Below, piece after piece: positions 1-8,897 of a stretch of 11,381 bases of DNA (position 1 is its first letter; every line of letters begins with the position of its first letter). The stretch comes from Candidatus Altimarinota bacterium (GTDB lineage Bacteria > Patescibacteriota > Gracilibacteria > BD1-5 > UBA6164): assembly GCA_027062145.1 (NCBI GenBank), contig JAMOTX010000010.1, forward strand, positions 1 through 11,381, in the 5' to 3' direction. The position numbers were made by a program, and so were the translations under genes. The notes below the pieces were generated by a model. The model had not been told where the DNA came from and did not search any database. It saw nothing but the letters and a program-made list of their open reading frames with translations.

Positions 1-72
1 TATATTATTAGTATAATATCGTGATTGTTGATATTTCTGGTGTGAATAAATATTTTGGAGGATGAAGAATAA
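1..72 (+). CDS. C-terminal end of an unidentified membrane protein (partial)
   Basis: Frame 1 is open from the left edge to a TAA at 70-72, with two in-frame TGA codons read as glycine. It encodes 23 residues: a hydrophobic stretch (about YIISIISGLLIFLVGINIL) followed by an acidic tail EDEE. This looks like a last transmembrane helix with a short cytoplasmic tail. The other two forward frames hit TAA or TAG within the first 16 bases. The next gene starts 25 bases downstream on the same strand, so this is probably the preceding operon member. Too little is visible to name a family. A chance open frame cannot be excluded in a piece this short. Confidence 0.5.
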
Positions 73-97
73 AAGATTTATTTAATAAATATATATA

Positions 98-1063
98 ATG
101 AAATTAATAATTCAAATTCCTTGTTATAATGAAGAAAAAACATTGCCTTTAGTGTTACAAGAATTGCCTAAAAAAATAGAAGGAATAGATAAAATTGAAA
201 TTCAAGTTATAGATGATTGATCTACAGATAGAACTGTAGAAGTTGCTAAGCAATATTGAGTAGATCATATTATTAGTTATATATGAAATAAATGATTATG
301 ATATGCTTTTAAAGCTTGAGTTGAAAATGCGTTGAAAAATTGAGCAGATATTTTGGTAAATACAGATGCAGATAATCAGTATCCTTCAAAATATATAAAA
401 GATTTAGTAAAACCTATTTTGGAAAGAAAAGCAGATATTGTGATATGAGATAGACAAACTTGGAAAATAAAGCATTTTTCTCTTTTAAAAAAAATCTTAC
501 AATATATTTGAAGCTCAATGGTAAGATTTTTATCTTGAACAGATGTTAAAGATACAGTTAGTTGATTTAGGGCATATTCAAAAGAGGCTTTACTAAGATT
601 AAATATAACATCAAGATTTTCTTATGTACTGGATACTATTATTCAAGCTGGAAAAAAATGATTGGTTATTACTGATGTTGAAATTACAACCAATCCTCCT
701 ACAAGAAAATCGAGGCTTTTTAAAAATATATGGCAGCATATTAAAAAATCTACAGCAGATATGATTAGAGTATATGCTATGTATGAACCATTAAAAGTAT
801 TTTTGTTTTTGTCATTACCCTTTTTGTTGATTTGATTGTTCTGAGTAGGAAGATTTTTTTATTACTATTTTTTTGTGAGTGTGAGTGTTGGAATGATTCA
901 ATCTTTGGTCTTATCTTGAATTCTTATGACTATATGAATTTCTTTAATAGCTCTGGGTATTATTTGAGATTTACTAGCTAAAAATAGAGTTTTAACTGAA
1001 GATATTTTATATTATGAAAAAATAAAGAAATATTGAGAAGTGGATTATGAAATTAAGAAATAA
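98..1063 (+). CDS. Family 2 glycosyltransferase, DPM1/polyprenyl-phosphate sugar transferase-like, with two C-terminal membrane helices
   Basis: 321 residues in code 25. It probably transfers a sugar from a nucleotide donor to a polyprenyl-phosphate or lipid-linked acceptor at the inner membrane face. The N-terminal GT-A fold is clear: IPCYNEE near residues 7-13, DDGSTD at 39-44 (G41 is TGA), GNKGLGYAFKAG where the family has GxGxAxxxG, and TDAD at 89-92 as the metal-binding DxD. VSGFRAY is the usual later motif. After M228 there are two hydrophobic segments (about 231-250 and 262-287) and a charged tail, as in GT2 proteins of about 310-330 residues anchored by a C-terminal helix pair. No Shine-Dalgarno precedes the ATG; the upstream region is A/T only. 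It is the first complete gene of the glycan operon, 25 bases after the upstream tail and 46 bases before the AlbA_2 gene. The family is certain; donor and acceptor are unknown. Confidence 0.9.
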
Positions 1064-1066
1064 TAT

Positions 1067-1101
1067 AAATTAGTACTATATAGTAAATTTATTGCTAATT
1101 T
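1067..1101. repeat. Nested inverted repeat in the leader of the AlbA_2 gene
   Basis: In the 46-base gap between the first glycosyltransferase and the AlbA_2 gene, AAATTAG (1067-1073) is repeated inverted as CTAATTT (1095-1101). Between them lies a perfect 12-base palindrome, TACTATATAGTA (1074-1085). The structure ends 8 bases before the ATG of a gene whose product has a winged-helix domain, so an autoregulatory operator is conceivable. It could also be a weak AT-only hairpin that affects transcript stability. In DNA this AT-rich, dyads arise by chance, so its function is unproven. Confidence 0.35.
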
Positions 1102-1109
1102 TTAAATTA

Positions 1110-2456
1110 ATGATAGATTATAAAAAACTTATTTCAAATGGTGAAAGTGAGTATATAGAATTTAAAGAGAAATTTTCTGATGAAGTTATCAAGTCATTAG
1201 TTGCTTTTGCTAATAATAAGTGATGACAAGTTTTTTTATGAGTAAAAGATAAGTGAGAAATTATTTGAACCGATATTTGAAAGGAAACTATTCAAAAGTG
1301 GATTAATGAAATTAAAAATAAGACAGAACCTGAAATTATTCCAATTACTGATATAGAGAAAATAAAATGAAAAACTGTAATTGTTTTTTCTATTACAGAA
1401 TATCCTGTTAAACCAGTTGTATTTAAATGAAGATATTATAAAAGAGTAAAAAATTCAAATCATATAATTTCTTTTCAAGAAGCAATGGATTTACATATGC
1501 AGTCTTTAAATACTTCTTGGGATTATTATCCAGATCCAAATTGTGATTTAGATGATTTAGATGAAGAAAAAATTAAAAAATTTATTGATTGGTTAGAAAA
1601 AAGAAAGTGAAGAAAAATAGATGAAGATCCAATAACTATACTAAAAAAATATGATTTGATTAATAAAGATTGAAAAGTAACTTTTGCTTGTAGTATTTTA
1701 TTTAAAGAAATAGTTCCTTTATGTAATAGTATTACATTAGCAAAGTTTCAATGAACTGATAAAATGATAGTAAAAGATGAATTATTGATAAAAGATTCAC
1801 CTATTTTTGAAGTTGAGCAAGTAATGGATTTTATAAAGAAAAATATAAGTAAATGACTTATTATTAAACCTTGAGAAGTAGTTAATACTGAGGTTTGGGA
1901 ATATCCTTTAGAAGCAATTAGAGAAATAATTATAAATGCAATAGTTCATAGGGACTATAGAGCAAATCCAGATGTCCAAATCTATATATTTGATGATAGA
2001 ATAGAAATTGCTAATCCTTGAAAATTTCCTGAAGAATTTACAATAGATTGATTAAAAAGATGATTGTATAAGTCAAAACCACCAAATAAACTTTTAGCTT
2101 CTATTTTTAAAGAATTGTGAATTATAGAAAGATTTTGAAGTTGAATAAAAAGAGTATTTGAAAGGTTTAAGATTGAGTGATATTTAGAGCCAGAAATAGA
2201 TGTTTCCTGATGATTTATAACTTATATTTGTAAAAGTTGAAGAGTAGAAGATAATTTTAAAGAAACTGTGGAGAAAACTGTGGAGAAAATAATTTTATCA
2301 ATTAAAAAAGATAAAAATATAACTATTAAAGAATTACAGGAAGTTACTTGACTATCAAGAAGATGAGTTGAATACAATATTAAAAAATTAAAAGAAAGAT
2401 GAATATTAAGGAGGATTTGACCTGATAAATGATGATATTGGGAGATTGTTGAATAA
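1110..2456 (+). CDS. AlbA_2 (Schlafen-type) / GHKL ATPase / winged-helix protein, 'RecG-like' COG2865 family
   Basis: 448 residues. Domains seen, in order: an AlbA_2 domain at about 10-125 with SEYIEFK (13-19), VAFANNKGG and GVKDKGEIIG; a GHKL ATPase domain (HATPase_c_4 type) at about 265-365, with N-box REIIINAIVHRDY (271-283), EIANPGKFP as the G1 region, SKPPN where relatives have SxxRN, and RFGSGI (G343-I346); a TVEK-repeat linker (385-393); and a C-terminal winged helix at about 395-448 (TIKELQEVTGLSRRGVEYN, then a GGYWEI wing). Proteins of this architecture are usually annotated as putative transcriptional regulators or DNA-binding ATPases; homology to RecG helicase is only nominal, since no helicase motifs are present. 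It sits between two glycan genes with short gaps, so it is co-transcribed. It could regulate the operon, or be a defence-type passenger; the sequence does not decide. The ATG follows ATTTTTAAATTA, with no Shine-Dalgarno. Confidence 0.88.
2263..2286 (+). repeat. Two perfect tandem copies of a 12-base unit encoding a TVEK linker
   Basis: The unit AAACTGTGGAGA occurs at 2263-2274 and again at 2275-2286, followed by AAA. It is in frame within the AlbA_2 gene and gives ETVEKTVEK (residues 385-393). From memory, TVEK-type repeats of varying number are common between the ATPase and winged-helix domains of this family, so this is an in-frame length-variable linker rather than an assembly artefact. 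Confidence 0.85.
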
Positions 2457-2468
2457 GTTTTTAAATGA

Positions 2469-2487
2469 ATTTTAATATTATTAAAAT
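2469..2487. repeat. A/T-only inverted repeat before the epimerase gene
   Basis: ATTTTAAT (2469-2476) and ATTAAAAT (2480-2487) form an 8-base-pair dyad with a 3-base loop, 6 bases before the epimerase ATG and inside the 37-base gap. All pairs are A-T, so the hairpin would be weak. It could mark a processing site or be chance; nothing links it to a known element. Confidence 0.25.
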
Positions 2488-2493
2488 AATCAA

Positions 2494-3867
2494 ATGAGTA
2501 CAAAAGAAGTTTATATTAGACCTTGATTTTGGCAAGAAATAGAGAATACTGATAAAAAATATGCTCATATTATAATGATTGCTACAAAACCTGACATTAT
2601 TAAGCAAGCACCATTGTATTTAGAGTTAAAATCAAGATGAGAATTGGTTATATTAGTGCATACTTGACAACATTATAATTATAATCTAAGTGAATGAGTT
2701 TTAAAAGAATTTTGAATGCAAGTAGATGTAAATTTAAATATTTACTGACCTATTCATAAAAAATTTAGCTTAATAGTAGAAAGACTTGGAGATTTTTTGG
2801 TTAGGCTTAATGAAGAATTTAAAAAAATACCTATTCCATATGTTCATTGAGATACTCTTACAGCTGCAACAGCTGATAAAGCAGCTTTTTTAAATAAATT
2901 TGCAGTTGTTCATGTTGAAGCTTGAATTAGAACTTTTACTCCTAAAAAAGAATTTTTTGAAAAAGTTTTTCAGGATTATGAAAAATGAACTTTGGATTTA
3001 GATTGGTATTATCAAGAATTACAAAAAAGGGAAAATTACGAACTTTGAAGTATAGAGCCTTATCCAGAACAATTTGATACAAGGAGTATTGAATGATCTA
3101 CCTGATTTTTTGCAGTTCCTGTAGAAAATTATAGACAAACTTTAATAAATGAGGGATATGATCCTAATAAAATGCAAGTTGTTTGAAATACAGTGGTTGA
3201 TGCTATAGCTGAATCAAAGAAAAAAATTAAGCAATCAAAAGCTTTTGAAATTTATCCAAATATGAAATGAAAAGATTTTATATTTGTTACTATTCATAGA
3301 AGAGAAAATTGTGAGAAAAAGGAAAGGTTCTTAGTATTGTATAATGCACTTAAAAAACTTATTCAACAATGAGTAAATGTTTGCTGGTTGGAACTTTATG
3401 CTAGTTGATATGCAATAGATAAGTATTGATTAAGGGATGATCTAAATAATCTAATAAAAAATTATCCAGAAAATTTTGCTTATGGAAAAGCTTTGGCACA
3501 TCATCATGAAGTAATAGATATGATTACAAAAGCATCTGCAGTAGTGACAGATTCGGGTTCTATGCAAGAAGAAGCAACAGTTGTATGAACTAGGTGTGTT
3601 ACATTAAGATTTGGTTCTGATAGAATAGAAACTGTATGGGCTTGATATAATTTAATAGCTCCACCAATAAATTCAAATCTTGTAACTGATATAATTTTGT
3701 ATGCTATAGAAAATATTGATAAGAAAAATATAAGAAATTTGTATTGAGAGAATGTTTCAAAAAAAATAGTAGATTGAGTAATAAAATTATTGGAAAAACA
3801 ATGACAATTGTTTCAATTTGATGATGAAAGGCTTTGATTGGATAAGTATTTTAATTGGAGAATTTAA
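2494..3867 (+). CDS. wecB: Divergent non-hydrolysing UDP-N-acetylglucosamine 2-epimerase
   Basis: 457 residues. The family interconverts UDP-GlcNAc and UDP-ManNAc in the cytoplasm, supplying ManNAc units for surface glycans. Visible motifs: HTGQHY, VHGDT (D120), HVEAGIRT (E142), PYPEQ (E192), VGNTVVDA, TIHRREN (H268), TDSGSMQEEA (D353-A361) and RFGSDRIETV. D120, E142, E192 and H268 match the family's catalytic Asp, two Glu and His. It is longer than the usual 360-390 residues. There is a roughly 23-residue N-terminal extension, and about 36 extra residues between E142 and E192 (about 14 separate these glutamates in the E. coli enzyme). The usual GTRPE nucleotide motif reads ATKPD (30-34), and the YPVHxNP segment after HRREN is not recognisable. 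The fold and epimerase chemistry are well supported; the exact sugar may differ. The start is the ATG after ATAATCAA; no Shine-Dalgarno. It lies 23 bases before the first GT4 gene. Confidence 0.88.
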
Positions 3868-3890
3868 ATTTAATTATTTAATAGGCTTAT

Positions 3891-5015
3891 ATGAAAAAAA
3901 TAACAGTTTTATCATCTTTTCCTCCAATAAAAGGTATAACTCCATATACTGTAGAATTATTAAAAGAGTTGGATAAAAAAGTAAAAATTCAGTTTATATG
4001 ATTTAAAGATATTTATCCAGAATTTGTTTATCCTTGATGAACTAAAGATTATAGTTTAACTGTCCCAGAATTGAAAAATACTAATTTACGGAATAAAATT
4101 ACTTGGTATAATCCTTTATCTTGGATTATTGCTGGATTTAAAATAAAATGAAATATAATTCATGCTCAATGGTGGAGCCGGATTCTAGCTCCTATTTATT
4201 TAACTATTTTATTAATAGCTAGATTAAGATGAAAAGAAATAGTTTTAACAGTTCATAATGTCTCTCCACATGAAAAGTCTTTTATAAAAATCTTTATGAA
4301 TAACATTGTTTATAAACTATCAAATAAATACATTGTTCATTCTCAAGCAAATAAGAAGGAGCTACAAAAGATAGTTTGAGATAAAAAACAAATATGTATT
4401 ATTCCTCATTGAATTATAGCTCCAAAATTTAAAAAGGATACAAAAGAGAATTTAAGAAAAAAGTATAAATTAAAAAATGATGAGAAAGTAATTTTGTTTT
4501 ATGGGAATATAAGGGATTACAAAGGACTTGATATAATGCTAGAAGCTTATAATAAAATTATAAAATCTTGAGAAAAGAAGTTTAAATTAATTATAGCTTG
4601 ATCTTGTTGGCAGGGTTGGGAAAAGTATCAGCAAATAATTGATAAATATAATTTAGGTAATTATATTTTGAGGATAGATTCTTTTATTTGAGAACAGCAG
4701 ACTTGAGAATTATTTACCTTATCAGATGTTTTGGTATTACCATATAAAAATTTTGATTCTCAAAGTTGAGTAATTGCAACTAATTTGTATTTTAATCTTC
4801 CTGTAATAGTAAGTAATCTTTGATGATTAACAGCTGTAATAAAAGATAAAGATTTAATATTTGAAGTATGAAATACTGAAGAATTAAAAGAAAAAATTTT
4901 AAATTTATTTTCTTGAAATAATTTAGAATTAAAAAAAGAATATTTGAAATCCCTTAGAAAAGATTTTGAATGGGATAGTATAGTAGAGAAGACTTTAGAA
5001 TTTTATAAAAAATAA
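3891..5015 (+). CDS. Family 4 glycosyltransferase (GT-B fold)
   Basis: 374 residues. A soluble or membrane-peripheral enzyme that would add a sugar from a nucleotide donor to the growing lipid-linked glycan. Seen: SSFPPIKG at the N-terminus where the acceptor loop lies, HAQWWS near 91-96, TVHNVSPHE (H122-E128), PHGI, FYGNIRDYKG (G205-G213; Rossmann-domain entry with Arg and Lys contacting the donor phosphates), LPYKNFDSQSG (P284-G293) and a later NLGG. The first glutamate of the classic EX7E motif is replaced by the DSQSG type found in one GT4 subgroup. Two codons are CGG, at residues 67 and 97; residue 97 directly follows WWS and could be Trp under table 37. A weak AGG lies about 10 bases before the ATG. 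It is separated from the following GT2 gene by 52 bases that include a GGGGG run not placed to act as a ribosome binding site. Confidence 0.9.
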
Positions 5016-5067
5016 ATTTAGTTGGGGGATAATTAGTAAAAAATATTTTAATTTGTTAAGTAAGTAA

Positions 5068-5916
5068 ATGAAAAAGATAACAATTACAACTACTCGTTAT
5101 AAAGAACCAAATTGGTTATTTCATGAAACTATTAAATCTCTTTCTAAACAAAAAAAAATAATAGCTAAGATACTTATTTTAGATCAATTTTTTAATAAAG
5201 AAACTAAAGAGTATTGTAAGAAGTTGAATAATAAAAATATTAAATTAGAATATATGGTAATAGAACCAAAATGATTATCTTATGCTAGAAATTATGCAAT
5301 AAAATTATGTAAAACAGACTTTTTGTTGTATATAGATAGTGATGCTATTGCAGATGAATATCGGGCGTATAATTTAGTTACTACTTTTGATTTATATGAT
5401 AATGTTGGAATAGTTTGAGGAAAAATAATTCCTAAATGGCATAAAAAACCATTAATACTAGTGAAAGCAGATTATATATATGATATATATTCTATGTTAG
5501 ATTTATGAGATGAAGTAAAAGAAGTAAAGAAAATAGTATGAGCTAATTTTTGATTAAATAAGAAATTATTATGAAAAGAATGTTATTTTGATGAAATTTT
5601 ATGAAGAAAGCCATGAAAATTGTTATGATGAGAAGAAACCGATTTAGTAGACAGAACTATTAAAAAAGGTTATAAAGTACTTTATAATTGAAAGGCGAAA
5701 GTTTTACATCAAGTTTTACCTGAAAGAATTAGTTATTTATGGGTTTTTAAGAGGATATATTGGTGATGATATAATAGATGATTAGTCTGATGAAAGCCTA
5801 AAGCTAATAATTGAGAATGAAAATTTAATATTTGGAATTATGTTTTTCTTCTTTTTGTTATACTTCCTTATTTTTTATGATATATAAAATGAAGATATGA
5901 TAGAAAATATAATTAG
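5068..5916 (+). CDS. Family 2 glycosyltransferase (GT-A fold)
   Basis: 282 residues. The N-terminus TITTTRYKEPNWL is the nucleotide-sugar entry strand. GLSYARNYAI is the family's GxxxARNxG-type segment, IDSDA (D90-D92) is the metal-binding DxD, GIVGGKIIP follows, and GGEETD (about 187-192) supplies the ED-type catalytic acid region. The C-terminus (FNIWNYVFLLFVILPYFLGYI) is hydrophobic and probably membrane-associated. Residue 99 is CGG; it lies seven residues after the second Asp of the DxD, where many GT2 enzymes have Trp (DDDxxxxxxW). Residue 10 is CGT in TTTRY and is most easily read as Arg. The ATG follows AAGTAAGTAA. The last 20 bases overlap the start of the next gene, suggesting translational coupling. 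Its role is addition of one sugar in the glycan pathway; specificity is unknown. Confidence 0.9.
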
Positions 5917-7726
5917 TAATCTTATTCCTGTAAGAAGCATTTTTTGATGAGATTTTATATTATTAAATTGATATTTAGTATTTATTATATTAATCTGATA
6001 TTTTTTAAGTAAAAAAAAGTATTTAAATTTAAACATAATAATGTTGTTTTTAGTAATTTATTTATTTATATTAATAGTTTTTAACATAAAAGAATTTTCT
6101 TTTTATTATTTATGAGTATATTCTTTTTGCTTATTAGTTATTTGATATTCAATATGATTAATTAACTTTAAAAAGTTAAATAAAGAAAAAAGTACTATTA
6201 GAAAATTATCAATAAGATATGATTATATTTTATTTTTTATTTTAATTCTATACATATTATTTTATATAACTATAAACAATTGAAATTTCTACAATATAAT
6301 AGAGGCAGATAGTTGGATACATTTATCAAAAATACTTAAATTTGACAATACAAATCTTAGTCCTATTTTTTTATGAGAATATCATCATTATCCTATCTTT
6401 TCATATTTTGTTTTTGATTATATTTCTCAATTTTTATGAATAAAAAATATAATATTTTTTTATTGATTGTTATGATTATTATTTAGTTTAATAGTGTTAT
6501 TACTTTATTATGTGTTAATAACTAATTTTACTCAGGATAAAAGGGTAGCTTTATTATCTTTATTTTTAATTCTAAGTTTTAATGCAGTATTTATTCCTAA
6601 TTTTTATGTTTTCTTTTTATTATTACTGATCTTTTTAATAATATTTAAACTACTTAAGTATAAAGAAAACAAAATACTAAAGATATTACTTATTATGATA
6701 TTAATAATGTGAGTATATTTTACACATTATTTAGGCGCTATAATGATTAGTGTATTTATAGTATTGTATTTTTTTTTATATTTATTACAAAAAAAATGTT
6801 GAAATTTTTTTAATAAGATAAATATTTTTTTTATTAGAATATATAATAATTTTATACAAAACACAAAATTATCATTAAATTTAATTGTGATACTATTATT
6901 ATTAATCTTATTTAGTTATACAGTATTAACAGACGATATTTTATATACATCTTATTCTGAAATAGGTTTAAACTATAATAATATTGTCTATTTTATAAGT
7001 ATTGCTTTTATTATTCCTACAATATGATTAATAAATAAAATGTTTACTGAAAATAAGCTAATATTAATTTATTTTTATTCAATAATAATATATTTTGCTA
7101 ATATAATCTTTTATTATACTCATTTATTCATTTTTCATCACAGGTATTTTCCAGAATTTGCAATAAAATTTATATTATGACCATTTGCAATATTGTTACT
7201 TTTTAGAATTTTTAATAGAAAATATAATAAGTTATTAATTTTAGTAGTTTTATTATTATATGCTTTATCTACTAATTATGTTTGATATAAATATTTATAT
7301 AACTATGTAAGGTGATCTAATAATTATAGAAAAAATTTAATTAGTGATCTTACAAAATATAAGAAAAAATTTAATAAAAAAGTTTTATTTATAGAACCAT
7401 ATTCTTTTTTAAATAGGTATGTAGTAGTTGATTTAAATTCTTATATTTATGCAGTTAATTATAAAAATAAATGACCAAAGCCTTTTACAACTATTCCTTG
7501 AAGAATAGATAAGTTTGCTTTTTCACATCCTTGAGATAGATATAATTTAGCTATGAATTTTCTTAACGATCCTAATTATAAAAGCTATAAAAATCTATTT
7601 AAGTATAAAATTGATTATTTTATTTTTAGTAAAAAAACTAAGTATAAGAAAGTTATTAACTTTTTTAGAGAAAGTGGTTTCGAAATAATAGAAACTAAAA
7701 ATTATTTTATTATTTTAGCTAAATAA
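5897..7726 (+). CDS. Multi-pass membrane protein, GT-C-like glycosyltransferase (or glycan polymerase)
   Basis: 609 residues with about eleven to thirteen hydrophobic segments up to about residue 465, then a soluble C-terminal domain (469-609). In GT-C enzymes (PMT, ArnT, STT3 and PglB types) the sugar is taken from a polyprenyl-phosphate donor on the outer face, and an acidic residue in the first external loop is catalytic. Here EADSWIH (136-142), followed by GEYHHYP, fits that loop. The C-terminal domain begins near NYVRG and ends ESGFEIIETKNYFIILAK, as in GT39-like proteins where a short alpha/beta tail follows the helices. Wzy polymerases also have many helices but usually lack such a long terminal domain. 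I do not recognise a specific family. The ATG at 5897 overlaps the previous gene by 20 bases, preceded by a weak GAAG. It ends one base before the next ATG. TGA-Gly is frequent, and the open frame has no TAA or TAG. Confidence 0.75.
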
Positions 7727-7727
7727 A

Positions 7728-8897
7728 ATGAAAAAAATACTAATTGTAATAGATTCTATAGAAATTTTATGATGAGCAGAAAAAGTTGCAATAGATCAAA
7801 TAAAACTCTTAAAAAATAGATGAAAGAAAATAGAGTTATATTGAACTAATAAAAAATATATATCTTTGTTAGATATGCTCTTATCAGTTTTTAATTTAAA
7901 AGAATTTTTTAAATTAAAAAAATATTTAGATAAAAATAGATTTGATGTAATACATGTACATAAGTTTCATTCGTTTTTATCATCATCTATTTTTTTAGCT
8001 ATGCCTAAAGATGCAAAAGTTGTTTTACATGTGCATGATTTTAAATTTTACTGTCCTAAATTATGAGTAACAAAAGAAGGTAAAGAATGTGATTGATGAT
8101 TGTTTCATTTTAATTGTATAAGACCAATTGAAAGATTTTTTATATTAAATTATATATTTGATTTTGTTAAATGGATAAAATTTATAGTAAACAGATTCAT
8201 GATAAAAAAATATGTAGATACTTTTATTTGTCCTTCAAGAAAACTTCAAGAATATATGATTAAGTCTTTAAAGTTACCTAAGGAAAGAGTAGTTCATCTA
8301 CCAAATTTTATAGGTTTAGAAAAAAATTATTATCCAAATTTTGATAGAATAAATGATAGGAAATTTCTTTTTGTTTGAAGATTATCAAAAGAAAAATGAG
8401 TAGAAGTAGCTATAAAAGCTTTTGATATTTTAGTAAATAAGGAATGATTAAAAGATATTACTTTTGAAATAATTTGAGATTGACCAGAAAAAGAAAATCT
8501 TAAAAATTTAGTTAAAAAATTAAAATTAGGAAAGAATATCAAGTTTTTAGGAAGAATAGAAAATGAAAAATTAAAAAAATATTATGAAAATGCAGTTTGA
8601 CTGATAATGCCTAGTGTCTGCCTTGAAAATAATCCACTTGTAGCAATAGAATGAATGAAATTTTGAAAACCTATAATTGCAACAAATATTTGAGGTTATC
8701 CGGATTTAGTAGAAAGCTGAAAGAATTGATTTTTATTTAGTTTATGAAATTATATTGAATTAGCAGAAAAAATAAAAAATCTTTATAAAAATAAAAACTT
8801 AAGTATAGAAATGTGAAAATATTGATTTGAAAAATTAAAAAATAATCTTTGAACTGAAAAATTTTATAAAAAGTTGATGGAAATTTATAAAAACTAA
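7728..8897 (+). CDS. Family 4 glycosyltransferase (GT-B fold) with EX7E motif
   Basis: 389 residues. The N-terminus MKKILIVIDSIEILGGAEK carries the GGAEK acceptor loop (15-19) typical of GT4. It continues with IHVHKFHS, HVHDFKFYCPKL and a Cys-rich stretch (KECDGG, then FNC), seen in a GT4 subgroup with HDxxxxC. The donor domain shows FVGRLSKEKG (G217-G224), EIIGDGPE, FLGRI and ENNPLVAIE (E300 and E308, the EX7E pair binding the donor sugar), followed by TNIGGYPD. All key glycines at these sites are TGA or GGT. The start codon is one base after the previous TAA, so the genes are translationally coupled. It is the last gene of the plus-strand operon; its TAA (8895-8897) overlaps the stop codon of the convergent flippase gene. 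Donor and acceptor cannot be told from sequence. Confidence 0.92.

Noticed and set aside
21..98. GTG-started frame of about 25 codons whose TAA overlaps the first glycosyltransferase ATG
   Set aside because: It is shorter and less protein-like than the frame 1 membrane tail covering the same bases, and an in-frame TAG at 9-11 excludes it as a tail of a longer gene.
2222..2503. Minus-strand open frame of 93 codons opposite the AlbA_2 gene
   Set aside because: It lies fully within the C-terminal part of an intact coding gene, its translation has no domain, and it has no start context; it mirrors AT-rich coding DNA.
5022..5035. GGGGG run before the second GT2 gene as a ribosome binding site or RNA element
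   Set aside because: It is more than 35 bases from the ATG, and I see no complementary C-rich partner nearby to form a hairpin.
8330..8542. Minus-strand open frame inside the second GT4 gene
   Set aside because: It runs opposite the donor-binding domain of a well-supported gene, and its low-complexity Ser/Phe/Lys content is typical of a complement frame.
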